From: Mxb001 sp049317345
Lineage (GTDB): Bacteria; Actinomycetota; Actinomycetes; S36-B12
NCBI GenBank assembly: GCA_049317345.1
Contig: JBMOIL010000034.1
Location: 1 to 18,375 of the forward strand
DNA: 18,375 nt
Direction: 5' to 3'
Positions 1 through 6,597 of this stretch are shown piece by piece; the first letter of the stretch is position 1; each line of letters starts with the position of its first letter. Both the position numbers and the translations under genes were made by a program. The notes below the pieces were generated by a model. It had not been told where the DNA came from and made no database searches. It saw only the letters and a program-made list of their open reading frames with translations.

Positions 1-17
1 CTCCACTACCACCACCG

Positions 18-82
18 CGCCGAGTGGTCAGTTGTTGAGTCGCCCCTAGAGGGGGCCTGACTCAACAACTGACCACTCGGCG
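18..82. repeat. Long perfect inverted repeat (24-bp arms)
   Basis: Positions 18-41 and 59-82 are perfect reverse complements (left arm begins CGCCGAGTGGTCAG). The 17-nt loop can itself pair GCCCC (42-46) with GGGGC (52-56), leaving CT (57-58) as a bulge, so nearly the whole 65 nt folds into one hairpin. There is no T-tract on either side, so it is not a textbook intrinsic terminator. It could be a bidirectional terminator for an upstream gene, a dispersed palindromic element or a small non-autonomous element. The arms are too long for a simple operator. No second copy was seen in this window. Confidence 0.9.
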
Positions 83-152
83 GTGTGGGGGGAGGGTGAG
101 CAGCCGACGACGGCCAATTCCTCCGCGGGTCGCCGGTCAGTTGCGCTGCCCG

Positions 153-158
153 TAGGCT
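153..158 (+). promoter_or_regulatory. Candidate leaderless -10 element of crtE (TAGGCT)
   Basis: TAGGCT matches the actinobacterial -10 consensus TANNNT. It ends exactly 6 nt before the GTG start at 165, which places the expected transcription start at or next to the start codon. No clear -35 is seen. Confidence 0.55.
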
Positions 159-164
159 CATGGA

Positions 165-1229
165 GTGACCTCACCGCTGGACGTCGACGATCTGCGCCCC
201 CGGGTGCAGAAGGCAGTCGATGACTTCATCGCGGCACAGCGCTACATCCTCGACGGCGTCAGCGACGACCTCGATCCCCTGGTGGAGGCCGTGAGCGACC
301 TGCTCAGCGGGGGCAAGCGCCTGCGTCCCGCCTTCTGCTGGTGGGGTTACCGCGGTGCTGGCGGTGCCGACACCGAGGAGGCCCTGCGCGCAGTCGCGGC
401 CCTGGAGTTCCTCCAGGCGTGCGCGCTCATCCACGACGACGTCATGGACGGTTCTGACACCCGCCGCGGCATGCCCTCCGCCCACCATCGCTTCGCCATG
501 CTGCACCGCGGATCCGAATGGCTCGGCTCACCCGAGGCCTTCGGCGTCGGCGCGGCGATCCTGCTCGGCGACCTGTGCCTGTCCTGGGCTGACGAGTTGC
601 TGCTCACCAGCGGTGTTCCCGCCGAGCAACTCAATGCCGCCAAGCGCGTGTACGACGAGATGCGCACCGAGCTCATGGCCGGTCAATACCTCGACCTGCT
701 CGAGCAGGCGCGCGGCGGTGGCTCCGTCGAGCGCGCGATGCGCGTCGTGCGCTTCAAGTCCGCGAAGTACACGATTGAGCGCCCCCTGCACATGGGTGCC
801 GCACTCGCCGGTGCCGACTCTGCAGTGAGGGATGCCTACTCCGGATACGGCCTGCCGCTCGGTGAGGCCTTCCAACTCCGCGACGACGTCCTCGGCGTCT
901 TCGGCGATCCCTCCGAGACGGGCAAACCGGCCGGTGACGACCTCCGCGAGGGCAAGCGCACCGTCCTCATCGCCACCGCGATGGATCGCGCCACCCCCGT
1001 CCAGGCGGCGCAGATCAGGCGCCACCTCGGCGATCCCGGACTCGATGCCACCGGAGTCACACTCCTGCGCGAGGTCATCTCCGAGACGGGGGCGCTCGAC
1101 CACGCCGAGCAGCTCATCACCTCGCTCACCGATCAGGCGCTCGCCTCACTCGACTCCGTCGAGCTGCAGCCTCCCTCCTGCGAGGTCCTCACCGGTCTCG
1201 CCTATGCCGCCACGAGAAGGAGCGTCTAA
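165..1229 (+). CDS. crtE: Geranylgeranyl diphosphate synthase (CrtE/IdsA type)
   Basis: A trans-polyprenyl diphosphate synthase of 354 aa that should condense IPP onto allylic diphosphates to give C20 GGPP, the carotenoid and longer-isoprenoid precursor, in the cytosol. GGKRLRP lies at residues 49-55 (IPP binding). The first Asp-rich motif DDVMD is at 91-95. The second is DDVLG at about 240-244, followed by GKPAGDDLREGKRT. In the second motif the last Asp is Gly, which I believe is common in actinobacterial homologues. Start: GTG at 165, preferred because a TANNNT box lies 6 nt upstream; the ATG at 160 is followed two codons later by a stop. The TAA stop overlaps the crtI ATG by one base (TAATG), so the two are coupled. 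Chain length cannot be proved by reading. It may serve both carotenoids and other prenyl lipids, as suggested by its neighbourhood with mptA-, pknL- and aroG-like genes. Confidence 0.9.
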   Translation: MTSPLDVDDLRPRVQKAVDDFIAAQRYILDGVSDDLDPLVEAVSDLLSGGKRLRPAFCWWGYRGAGGADTEEALRAVAALEFLQACALIHDDVMDGSDTRRGMPSAHHRFAMLHRGSEWLGSPEAFGVGAAILLGDLCLSWADELLLTSGVPAEQLNAAKRVYDEMRTELMAGQYLDLLEQARGGGSVERAMRVVRFKSAKYTIERPLHMGAALAGADSAVRDAYSGYGLPLGEAFQLRDDVLGVFGDPSETGKPAGDDLREGKRTVLIATAMDRATPVQAAQIRRHLGDPGLDATGVTLLREVISETGALDHAEQLITSLTDQALASLDSVELQPPSCEVLTGLAYAATRRSV

Positions 1230-2743
1230 TGCCCCGCACCGTAACCGGGCCCACCGATCGCGTCATCCTCGTCGGCGCAGGCCTCGGCGGACTCTCCGCG
1301 GCGATGCGTCTTGCCGGCGCAGGACGCGAAGTCACCGTGCTGGAGCGCGAGGACGTCCCCGGCGGTCGCGCGGGCCGCATCGAACTCGACTCTGCCTCGG
1401 GCACCTTCCACATCGACACCGGCCCCACCGTGCTCACGATGCCCGACCTCATCGCCGATGCGTTCGACAGCATCGGAGAAGACATGGCCGACTGGCTCGA
1501 GCTCACGCCCGTAGAGCCGCTCTACCGCGCCTTCTACCCCGACGGCTCCCGCCTCGACGTGCATGCCAATGTCGATGAGATGGCCGAGGAGATCCGCACG
1601 GTCATCGGCCCCGAGGAGGCCGCGGGCTATCGCCGCTACGTCGACTTCGTCTCCCAGCTCTACCGCTACGAGATGACCGACTTCATCGACCGCAATATCG
1701 ACTCGCCGTTCGACCTGCTCACGCCCAACCTCGCACGCCTGGTCGCGATCGGCGGCTTCCGCAAGCTCGCACCCCGCGTGCGCGAATTCCTTCGCGACCC
1801 TCGCACTGAGCGTGTCTTCTCCTTCCAGGCGATGTACGCCGGACTCTCCCCCTACGACGCCCTGGCGATCTACGCCGTCATCGCCTACATGGACTCCGTG
1901 GCCGGCGTCTACTTCCCCAAGGGCGGCATGCACGCCGTGCCTCAGGCGATGGCGGCCGCCGCGGAGAAGCACGGGGTGCAGTTCCGCTACGGCACCGAGG
2001 TCACCCGTGTCGAGACTCGCGGCCAGCGCGCCGTCGCCGTGCACACCGCTGATGGCGAGCGCCTCGAGGCCGATGTCATCGTGCTCAATCCCGACCTCCC
2101 CGTGGCCTATCGCGATCTCCTCGGTCGCTCGCCATGGAGCATCCGCCGACTCGACTACTCGCCGTCCTGCTTCCTGCTCCTCGCTGGATCGTCCGCGTCG
2201 TACTCCCAGATCGCGCACCACAACATCCACTTCGGTAACTCCTGGAAGGGCGTCTTCCGCGAGCTCATCGACGAGAAGCGGCTCATGAGCGACCCGAGCC
2301 TGCTTGTCACCAACCCCTCGCGCTCCGATCCGAGCCTTGCCCCCGACGGCAAGGAGATCTACTACGTGCTCTTCCCCACACCCAATCTGGATGCACCGAT
2401 CGACTGGCGCACCGAGGGCCCGCGCTATCGCGACGAGGTCGTGCGCGTGCTCGAGGAGCGCGGCTACCGCGGCTTCGGCGACGCCATCGAGGTCGAGGCG
2501 ACCACGACTCCCCTCGACTGGGAGCAGCGCGGCATGGAGCGCGGGGCGCCGTTCGCCGCCTCGCACTCCTTCCTGCAGACCGGGCCCTTCCGCCCGCGCA
2601 ACATCTGGGGCGAGAACGTCGTCTTCACCGGATCGGGCACGCAGCCCGGAGTGGGTGTGCCCATGGTCCTCGTCTCGGGCCGGCTCGCCGCCGAGCGCGT
2701 CCTGGGCAAGGACCCGCTCTATCGCTCCCGCGCCCTGCGCTAG
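1229..2743 (+). CDS. crtI: Phytoene desaturase (lycopene-forming CrtI)
   Basis: FAD-dependent desaturase of 504 aa that should convert phytoene to lycopene by successive desaturations at the membrane surface. The N-terminal dinucleotide-binding motif GAGLGG is at residues 16-21 and continues into a beta-alpha-beta fold ending in a run that includes LEREDVPGGRAG. The C-terminal carotenoid-oxidoreductase signature, GSGTQPGVGVP followed by GRLAAERV, lies near residues 468-490. The length is normal for bacterial CrtI. The start ATG overlaps the crtE stop (TAATG), and AGAAGGAG at 1215-1222 is a good Shine-Dalgarno with 6-nt spacing, so this gene is leadered and translationally coupled. The number of desaturation steps (three or four) cannot be read from sequence, but lycopene fits the presence of a lycopene cyclase downstream. 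A diapophytoene or other CrtI-like role is less likely given crtE and crtB beside it. Confidence 0.93.
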   Translation: MPRTVTGPTDRVILVGAGLGGLSAAMRLAGAGREVTVLEREDVPGGRAGRIELDSASGTFHIDTGPTVLTMPDLIADAFDSIGEDMADWLELTPVEPLYRAFYPDGSRLDVHANVDEMAEEIRTVIGPEEAAGYRRYVDFVSQLYRYEMTDFIDRNIDSPFDLLTPNLARLVAIGGFRKLAPRVREFLRDPRTERVFSFQAMYAGLSPYDALAIYAVIAYMDSVAGVYFPKGGMHAVPQAMAAAAEKHGVQFRYGTEVTRVETRGQRAVAVHTADGERLEADVIVLNPDLPVAYRDLLGRSPWSIRRLDYSPSCFLLLAGSSASYSQIAHHNIHFGNSWKGVFRELIDEKRLMSDPSLLVTNPSRSDPSLAPDGKEIYYVLFPTPNLDAPIDWRTEGPRYRDEVVRVLEERGYRGFGDAIEVEATTTPLDWEQRGMERGAPFAASHSFLQTGPFRPRNIWGENVVFTGSGTQPGVGVPMVLVSGRLAAERVLGKDPLYRSRALR

Positions 2744-2766
2744 CACCGCCTCACCTGGCCGACGCC

Positions 2767-2772
2767 TACGCT
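2767..2772 (+). promoter_or_regulatory. Candidate leaderless -10 (TACGCT) framed by a palindrome
   Basis: TACGCT ends 6 nt before the GTG at 2779. It is flanked by perfect 7-bp inverted arms, CGACGCC (2760-2766) and GGCGTCG (2773-2779), so the -10 and the start codon sit inside a dyad. This gives the mannosyltransferase-crtB pair a promoter of its own, separate from crtE-crtI. The dyad may be an operator or may be chance in GC-rich DNA. Confidence 0.5.
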
Positions 2773-2778
2773 GGCGTC

Positions 2779-4353
2779 GTGACCACCTGGGATGTGCGCC
2801 TCCTCGCGCGCTACGCCCTCCCCGGGTTCGTCGGCTCGCTCATCCTCGCGGTCGGAGCGCTCGGCGTGGGCTGGCTGCCCCTGAGCGGCGGGCTGATCGA
2901 CGTCATCGGCGTGGATGCACTGCGTGGCACGACCGCGGGGCTGCTCCTCTCGCGCGCCTTCGTCTTCGTCGGCGTTGCCCTGCTCCTCCAGGCCTGGCTC
3001 ATCCTGGGCCACGACCTGCTCGCAGACGCCGACGATCCACACAGCCTTCGCGGCGTCCAACCGCGTGTCCTCGTCACGGTCCTCATCGCGTGGGTGGCAC
3101 CGCTCGTGCTTGCTCCGCCGCTCTTCAGCCGCGACGTCTACTCCTACTTCGCCCAGGGCCGTGTGGTGGCGTCCGGCCAGGATCCCTACGAGACCGGAGT
3201 CGCGGTCATCGACGGGTGGTTCGAGGACGGCGTCGACCCGATGTGGGCGGAGACACCCACTCCCTACGGCCCCGTCTGGCTGCTCTTCGCCCGCGGGGTC
3301 GCCGCCTTCGCGCCGGAGCAGCCGGCGCTTGCGGCCCTGCTCTTCCGGCTCTCCGCGCTCGCCGGGCTCGCACTGCTTGTCATCTATCTCCCCCGCCTTG
3401 CCGTCGCCCACGGCATCGATCCGGCACCCGCCCTGTGGCTCGGCGTACTCAATCCGCTCGTCGTCATGCACGTCGTGTCAGGCGCGCACAACGACGCGCT
3501 TATGATCGGCCTCATCGTCATGGGCTTCGCGCTGGCGAGCGAGCGGCGCGGCCCGACGGGGGCGATCCTTGGGGTGATCGCGATCGCGCTTGCCGCCGCC
3601 ATCAAGCCCATCGCGCTCCTCGCACTTCCCTTCGTCGGCCTGATCTGGGCCGGCCTCACCTCGGGATGGGGCGCGCGCATCCGCGCATGGTTCCTCGCCC
3701 TCGTCATCACCATCGCCGTCTTCGCCGTGGCGAGCGTCCTCGCGGGAGTCGGGCCCGGGTGGATCGCTGCCCTGGGCACCCCCGGCGAGGTGAGGACCTG
3801 GCTCTCCCCCGCGACCGCCATCGGCATGCTCATCGGCATGGCCACCACCGCCACCGGCCTCACCATCGACGACGCCCTCGTCGTCACGATCACGCGCACA
3901 CTCGGCACAATTGCGGCCCTCATCATCGTGGCGTGGCTGATCCTGCGCCCCGAGGGTCGCAGCCCCGTGCGCGGAGCGGCGCTCGCCTTCCTCACCGTCG
4001 TCCTTCTCGGACCCGTCATCCAGCCGTGGTACCTCCTCTGGTTCCTTCCGCTCTTCGCCGCGACGGGACTGGGGCCGACGCAATTGCGGATCGCCATCCT
4101 CACGATCGCGGGCTTCTCCGTGCACGGCATGGCCGAATCCAGTTCGACGTCGGACAACCTCTTCGAATTCAGCGATGGACTCGCCATCGTCGCGGCCTTC
4201 ATCGTCGTAGGGCTCGTGCTCCTCGTCAGCCCCCGTGAGCGCCGACTCGTCCTGGGCGGTCCCTTGGGCCACGGCATGCTTCCCGCAGACCCCGAAGCAC
4301 AGGCCCGTGCCTCGGCATCCGTCTTCCGTGGCAGGATCGCCCCCCGTGAATGA
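2779..4353 (+). CDS. Polyprenol-phosphomannose alpha-1,6-mannosyltransferase (MptA/MptB-like)
   Basis: A 524-aa polytopic membrane protein of the GT-C mannosyltransferase type found in actinobacteria, where MptA and MptB extend the alpha-1,6-mannan backbone of lipomannan from polyprenyl-phosphomannose on the outer side of the membrane. Hydrophobic segments run through most of the protein, roughly a dozen. The conserved loop after the first helices reads LFSRDVYSYFAQG near residues 115-127, with acidic D119 typical of GT-C catalytic loops, followed by DPYETG and TPYGPVW. Start: GTG 2779, with no Shine-Dalgarno and a TANNNT box 6 nt upstream. The last 8 bp overlap the proposed crtB start, so crtB should be translationally coupled to it. 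MptA and MptB cannot be told apart here; the idsA-mptA-pknL-aroG neighbourhood known from mycobacteria and corynebacteria favours MptA. A carotenoid glycosylation role is possible but unsupported. Confidence 0.82.
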   Translation: MTTWDVRLLARYALPGFVGSLILAVGALGVGWLPLSGGLIDVIGVDALRGTTAGLLLSRAFVFVGVALLLQAWLILGHDLLADADDPHSLRGVQPRVLVTVLIAWVAPLVLAPPLFSRDVYSYFAQGRVVASGQDPYETGVAVIDGWFEDGVDPMWAETPTPYGPVWLLFARGVAAFAPEQPALAALLFRLSALAGLALLVIYLPRLAVAHGIDPAPALWLGVLNPLVVMHVVSGAHNDALMIGLIVMGFALASERRGPTGAILGVIAIALAAAIKPIALLALPFVGLIWAGLTSGWGARIRAWFLALVITIAVFAVASVLAGVGPGWIAALGTPGEVRTWLSPATAIGMLIGMATTATGLTIDDALVVTITRTLGTIAALIIVAWLILRPEGRSPVRGAALAFLTVVLLGPVIQPWYLLWFLPLFAATGLGPTQLRIAILTIAGFSVHGMAESSSTSDNLFEFSDGLAIVAAFIVVGLVLLVSPRERRLVLGGPLGHGMLPADPEAQARASASVFRGRIAPRE

Positions 4354-5278
4354 GTGGGATGCGGCCGGGATCGTCGATCCTTCGCTGCGCGCGTCCTACG
4401 AGCGGTGCAAGCGACTCAATGCCGAGCACGGCAAGACCTACTACCTCGCGACGCTCCTGCTCCCGCCGGGCAAGCGTCCCTACGTCCACGCACTCTATGG
4501 ATTCGCTCGCTACGCCGACGAGATCGTCGACGACCTGTCCTCGACCCTCACCGACGCCGAAAAGGCCGACTGGCTCGGGCGCTGGGGCGATGAGATCCTC
4601 GCTGACATCCGCCGCGGCCGCTCACGCGATCCCGTCGGGCGTGCACTCGTCGACACGGTGCGGACCTGGGAGATCCCCGTCGAGCACTTCGAGGCCTTCC
4701 TGCACTCCATGCGCATGGATCTCACCGTCACCGAATACGCGACGTACGACGATCTTTTCGAGTACGTCTACGGCAGCGCGGCGGTCATCGGCCTGCAGAT
4801 GGTGCCCATCCTCGAACCGAGCGCACCCGAGGCCTACGCTCGCGCACAGGACCTCGGCGTGGCCTTCCAACTCGCCAACTTCATCCGCGACGTCGGCGAG
4901 GACCTGCATCGCGGACGCGTCTACCTCCCCCTCGACGAACTCGCGCAGCACGGCGTGACACGCGAGGTGCTCGAACGCCGCGTGGCCACTCCCGCCGTCA
5001 AGGCTGCGCTGGCCGAGCAGATCGCTCGCGTGCGCGCACTCGAGGAGAGCTCACGGCCGGGGATCGCCATGCTCTCCCCCGACTCGCAGCCGTGCATCGA
5101 GGCCGCCCGCGTCCTCTACTGCGGGATCGTCGACGAGGTCGAGCGCATCGACTACGAGGTCTTCGACAAGCGCGCGACCGTGCCGCTACGCCGTCGGCTC
5201 GCGGTCGCCGGGCCCGCCTGGGTCCGCGCCCGCCGCGCTCGTCGACGCAGTGCCGCTCGTCGACGCAGTGCTGCCTGA
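4346..5278 (+). CDS. crtB: Phytoene synthase
   Basis: Squalene/phytoene synthase family protein of 310 aa that should join two GGPP molecules head to head to give 15-cis-phytoene. The first Asp-rich motif, in YADEIVDDL, has DEIVD at residues 58-62. The second, NFIRDVGED, is at 178-186 and is followed by the HRGRVYLP signature. Start: GTG 4346 (protein begins VNEWDAAGIVDP), overlapping the mannosyltransferase stop by 8 bp; an in-frame start further upstream would lie deep in that gene. Oddity: the C-terminus ends in a basic tail rich in Arg, Ser and Ala, which is encoded by two perfect tandem copies of an 18-bp unit (5236-5271). The last 93 bp overlap the 3' end of convergent crtYd. The catalytic domain is complete before the tail, so the tail is probably dispensable. 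Confidence 0.92.
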   Translation: MNEWDAAGIVDPSLRASYERCKRLNAEHGKTYYLATLLLPPGKRPYVHALYGFARYADEIVDDLSSTLTDAEKADWLGRWGDEILADIRRGRSRDPVGRALVDTVRTWEIPVEHFEAFLHSMRMDLTVTEYATYDDLFEYVYGSAAVIGLQMVPILEPSAPEAYARAQDLGVAFQLANFIRDVGEDLHRGRVYLPLDELAQHGVTREVLERRVATPAVKAALAEQIARVRALEESSRPGIAMLSPDSQPCIEAARVLYCGIVDEVERIDYEVFDKRATVPLRRRLAVAGPAWVRARRARRRSAARRRSAA

Positions 5279-5677
5279 CGAGCCGCTCCGCCGCCGCGCG
5301 GCCCAGGTCCGCCAGATCGGCGGTCCGGACATCGGCTCGCGCTGCACGCCGCGGCGGCCCCAGTAGATCCACAGCGCCATCGCCAGCAGGCAGAGCGCGA
5401 AGCCCATGAGCAGATCCTCGAAGGGCTGGTAGGCGATGCGGCCGCTGCCGATGAAGGGGGGCGGCCCGGCGTCAGGCTGATAGCCCACGATCATCGAATC
5501 GGAGTAGCGGAAGACCTGAAGCCGCGTGAGTACGCCGTTGGTGAGAAGTTGGAAGAAGAGCACGATGGCGTAGGCCACCCAGAATCCGCGGCGCGTGACC
5601 AGGTGCGTGCGCAGGATGAGCACGTCCGTGACGATCGCCGCGATGACGACGGCGATGCCAATCTGGGTATAGGTCAC
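5186..5677 (-). CDS. crtYd: Lycopene cyclase subunit CrtYd-like
   Basis: One half of the heterodimeric, membrane-bound actinobacterial lycopene cyclase, 163 aa. Three hydrophobic helices are visible: residues about 4-20, 33-48 and near 90-107 (LLMGFALCLLAMALWIYW). The family-typical acidic motif is in PFEDLLMGF. It should act with CrtYc to form ionone rings on lycopene. Whether the rings are beta, epsilon or gamma cannot be read. After the usual end of the domain (WIYWGRR) there is a low-complexity tail of about 50 residues rich in Ser, Thr, Gly and Ala, encoded within and just beyond the overlap with crtB, so the real stop is unusually late. Start: GTG 5677, sharing GTGA with the crtYc stop (4-bp overlap), hence translational coupling. 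Confidence 0.85.
   Translation of the reverse strand: MTYTQIGIAVVIAAIVTDVLILRTHLVTRRGFWVAYAIVLFFQLLTNGVLTRLQVFRYSDSMIVGYQPDAGPPPFIGSGRIAYQPFEDLLMGFALCLLAMALWIYWGRRGVQREPMSGPPIWRTWAARRRSGSSGSTASTSGTASTSAAGADPGGPGDREPTA
5236..5271. repeat. Two perfect tandem copies of an 18-bp unit in the crtB/crtYd overlap
   Basis: The unit CGCTCGTCGACGCAGTGC occurs at 5236-5253 and again at 5254-5271 without mismatch. It is in frame for both overlapping convergent genes, adding an Arg/Ser/Ala-rich hexapeptide to CrtB and a Ser/Thr/Ala-rich one to CrtYd. It looks like a recent slippage duplication or an assembly artefact. Confidence 0.9.
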
Positions 5678-6039
5678 CGCGCGTCACCGCCCTGCGCCTC
5701 GGTCGGTGCCTCGTCGCCGAGGGGCCAGCCCTTCACCGCGCGCACGGCCTCGAGGCTGAGGATGGAGGCGAGGGGGACGACCACGAAGAAGATGAGCTCC
5801 TCGACGGGGATGATGCCGAAGAGCTCGACACCGACGGTGCGGTTGGGGTCGAAGCTCCAGTGCCCGGTCGCGATCGCCCAGACATCCCAGATGACGAAGA
5901 GCGTGAAGGGAATCGCCAGGGCCAGCAGCAGCCGCTTCCATCGCCGCAGGACACGCGTGCGCAGGGCGATCTCCAGCCATGCGGAGCCAAGGAAGATGAA
6001 GAGCAGCACGCCGAGGTAGGTGAGGCGCTCTATCTCCAT
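5674..6039 (-). CDS. crtYc: Lycopene cyclase subunit CrtYc-like
   Basis: Partner half of the heterodimeric lycopene cyclase, 121 aa with the chosen start. It has three hydrophobic segments (near residues 7-23, 36-50 and 78-95). The CrtYc-type motifs are visible: WDVWAIATGHWSF, then GVELFGIIPVEELIFF containing the PxEE motif thought to supply catalytic acid residues. The ATG at 6039 is preferred over an in-frame upstream ATG at 6072. It starts directly before MEIERLTYLG, where homologues begin, and overlaps the stop of the upstream PPOX-type gene by one base (TGATG). Genes run PPOX, crtYc, crtYd with overlapping codons throughout, so they are one operon. No lycopene elongase (CrtEb/LbtBC) accompanies the pair, so a C40 cyclic carotene is a simpler expectation than a C50 pigment. 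Confidence 0.87.
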   Translation of the reverse strand: MEIERLTYLGVLLFIFLGSAWLEIALRTRVLRRWKRLLLALAIPFTLFVIWDVWAIATGHWSFDPNRTVGVELFGIIPVEELIFFVVVPLASILSLEAVRAVKGWPLGDEAPTEAQGGDAR

Positions 6040-6506
6040 CAGGCACCCGACATGAGCTTGGCGTGATCCCACGTCACGGTGCGCTCGGGCACGAGGCGCA
6101 TCGCCACCTGCTTGACCGCGGTCGGGCGATACGCCTCCATGGCGGCGGGGACGTGCTCGGGGTCGAGTCCTTCGTACTTCACCAGGAGCGCGGCGGCAAT
6201 CTCGCAGATGACGTCGATGTCGTCACTCACCTCGAGTCGGCCGGAGACCTGAACGCCGCGCAGCTCGGCGTAGCGCTCGCCGTCCTCGACAAGGGTCGCC
6301 ACGCGAGGGTCGCGACGTACATTGGCGACCTTCTGCGACTTGGCATAGGTCCGCATCCACACGTCCCCGTCGCGCAGCACGAACCACATGGCGACGGGGT
6401 CGGGGACTCCATCAGGTCCGATCGTGGTGAGGATCATCGTGCGCGCATCCTGGAGGAAGGCACGGACCTCGTCCTCGCCCATGGCGATCTCATCGCGTCG
6501 GCTCAC
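6039..6506 (-). CDS. PPOX-class flavin/F420-binding split-barrel protein
   Basis: A small split-barrel protein of the pyridoxamine 5'-phosphate oxidase-like superfamily, 155 aa with the chosen start. Features typical of the actinobacterial PPOX class are ILTTIGPDGVPDPVAMWFV near residues 25-43, then KVANVRRDPRVATLVEDG near 59-76 and VQVSGRLEV near 85-93. The cofactor (FMN, F420 or none) and the substrate cannot be told from sequence. Start: GTG 6506 with AGGA about 8 nt upstream. An ATG at 6572 would add 22 poorly conserved-looking residues, but it has a near-consensus TAGGTC box exactly 6 nt upstream, so that longer form stays possible. The stop overlaps the crtYc start (TGATG), making it the first gene of the lycopene cyclase operon. 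A role in carotenoid redox chemistry is suggested only by this context. Confidence 0.75.
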   Translation of the reverse strand: MSRRDEIAMGEDEVRAFLQDARTMILTTIGPDGVPDPVAMWFVLRDGDVWMRTYAKSQKVANVRRDPRVATLVEDGERYAELRGVQVSGRLEVSDDIDVICEIAAALLVKYEGLDPEHVPAAMEAYRPTAVKQVAMRLVPERTVTWDHAKLMSGA

Positions 6507-6582
6507 GTGTCCATCCTGCCCATCAAGCCCCAGGGCTGCCACGCCGGATCCGCGCATCCCCTCCTGGGGCATCCTGCCGACC

Positions 6583-6588
6583 TAGACT
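6583..6588 (+). promoter_or_regulatory. Candidate -10 element of the kinase gene (TAGACT)
   Basis: TAGACT fits TANNNT and lies 9 nt before the ATG at 6598, which would give a leader of only a few bases. It sits in the 91-bp gap shared with the divergent PPOX gene. Confidence 0.45.
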
Positions 6589-6597
6589 CGGGCCATC

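Noticed and set aside
135..143. GGTCAGTTG repeats a word from the arm of the inverted repeat (26-34).
   Set aside because: Nine shared bases without further extension are compatible with chance.
1226..2746. A 506-codon open frame antisense to crtI, and similar long antisense frames over other genes.
   Set aside because: High GC produces long shadow frames; the translations are Ala/Arg/Asp/Gly-rich without motifs, and the sense frames match known families.
2779..4353. The mannosyltransferase as a dedicated carotenoid glycosyltransferase.
   Set aside because: It has GT-C, polytopic, polyprenol-phosphomannose features, unlike the soluble or GT2-type carotenoid glycosyltransferases, and its position is explained by the idsA-mptA-pknL neighbourhood.
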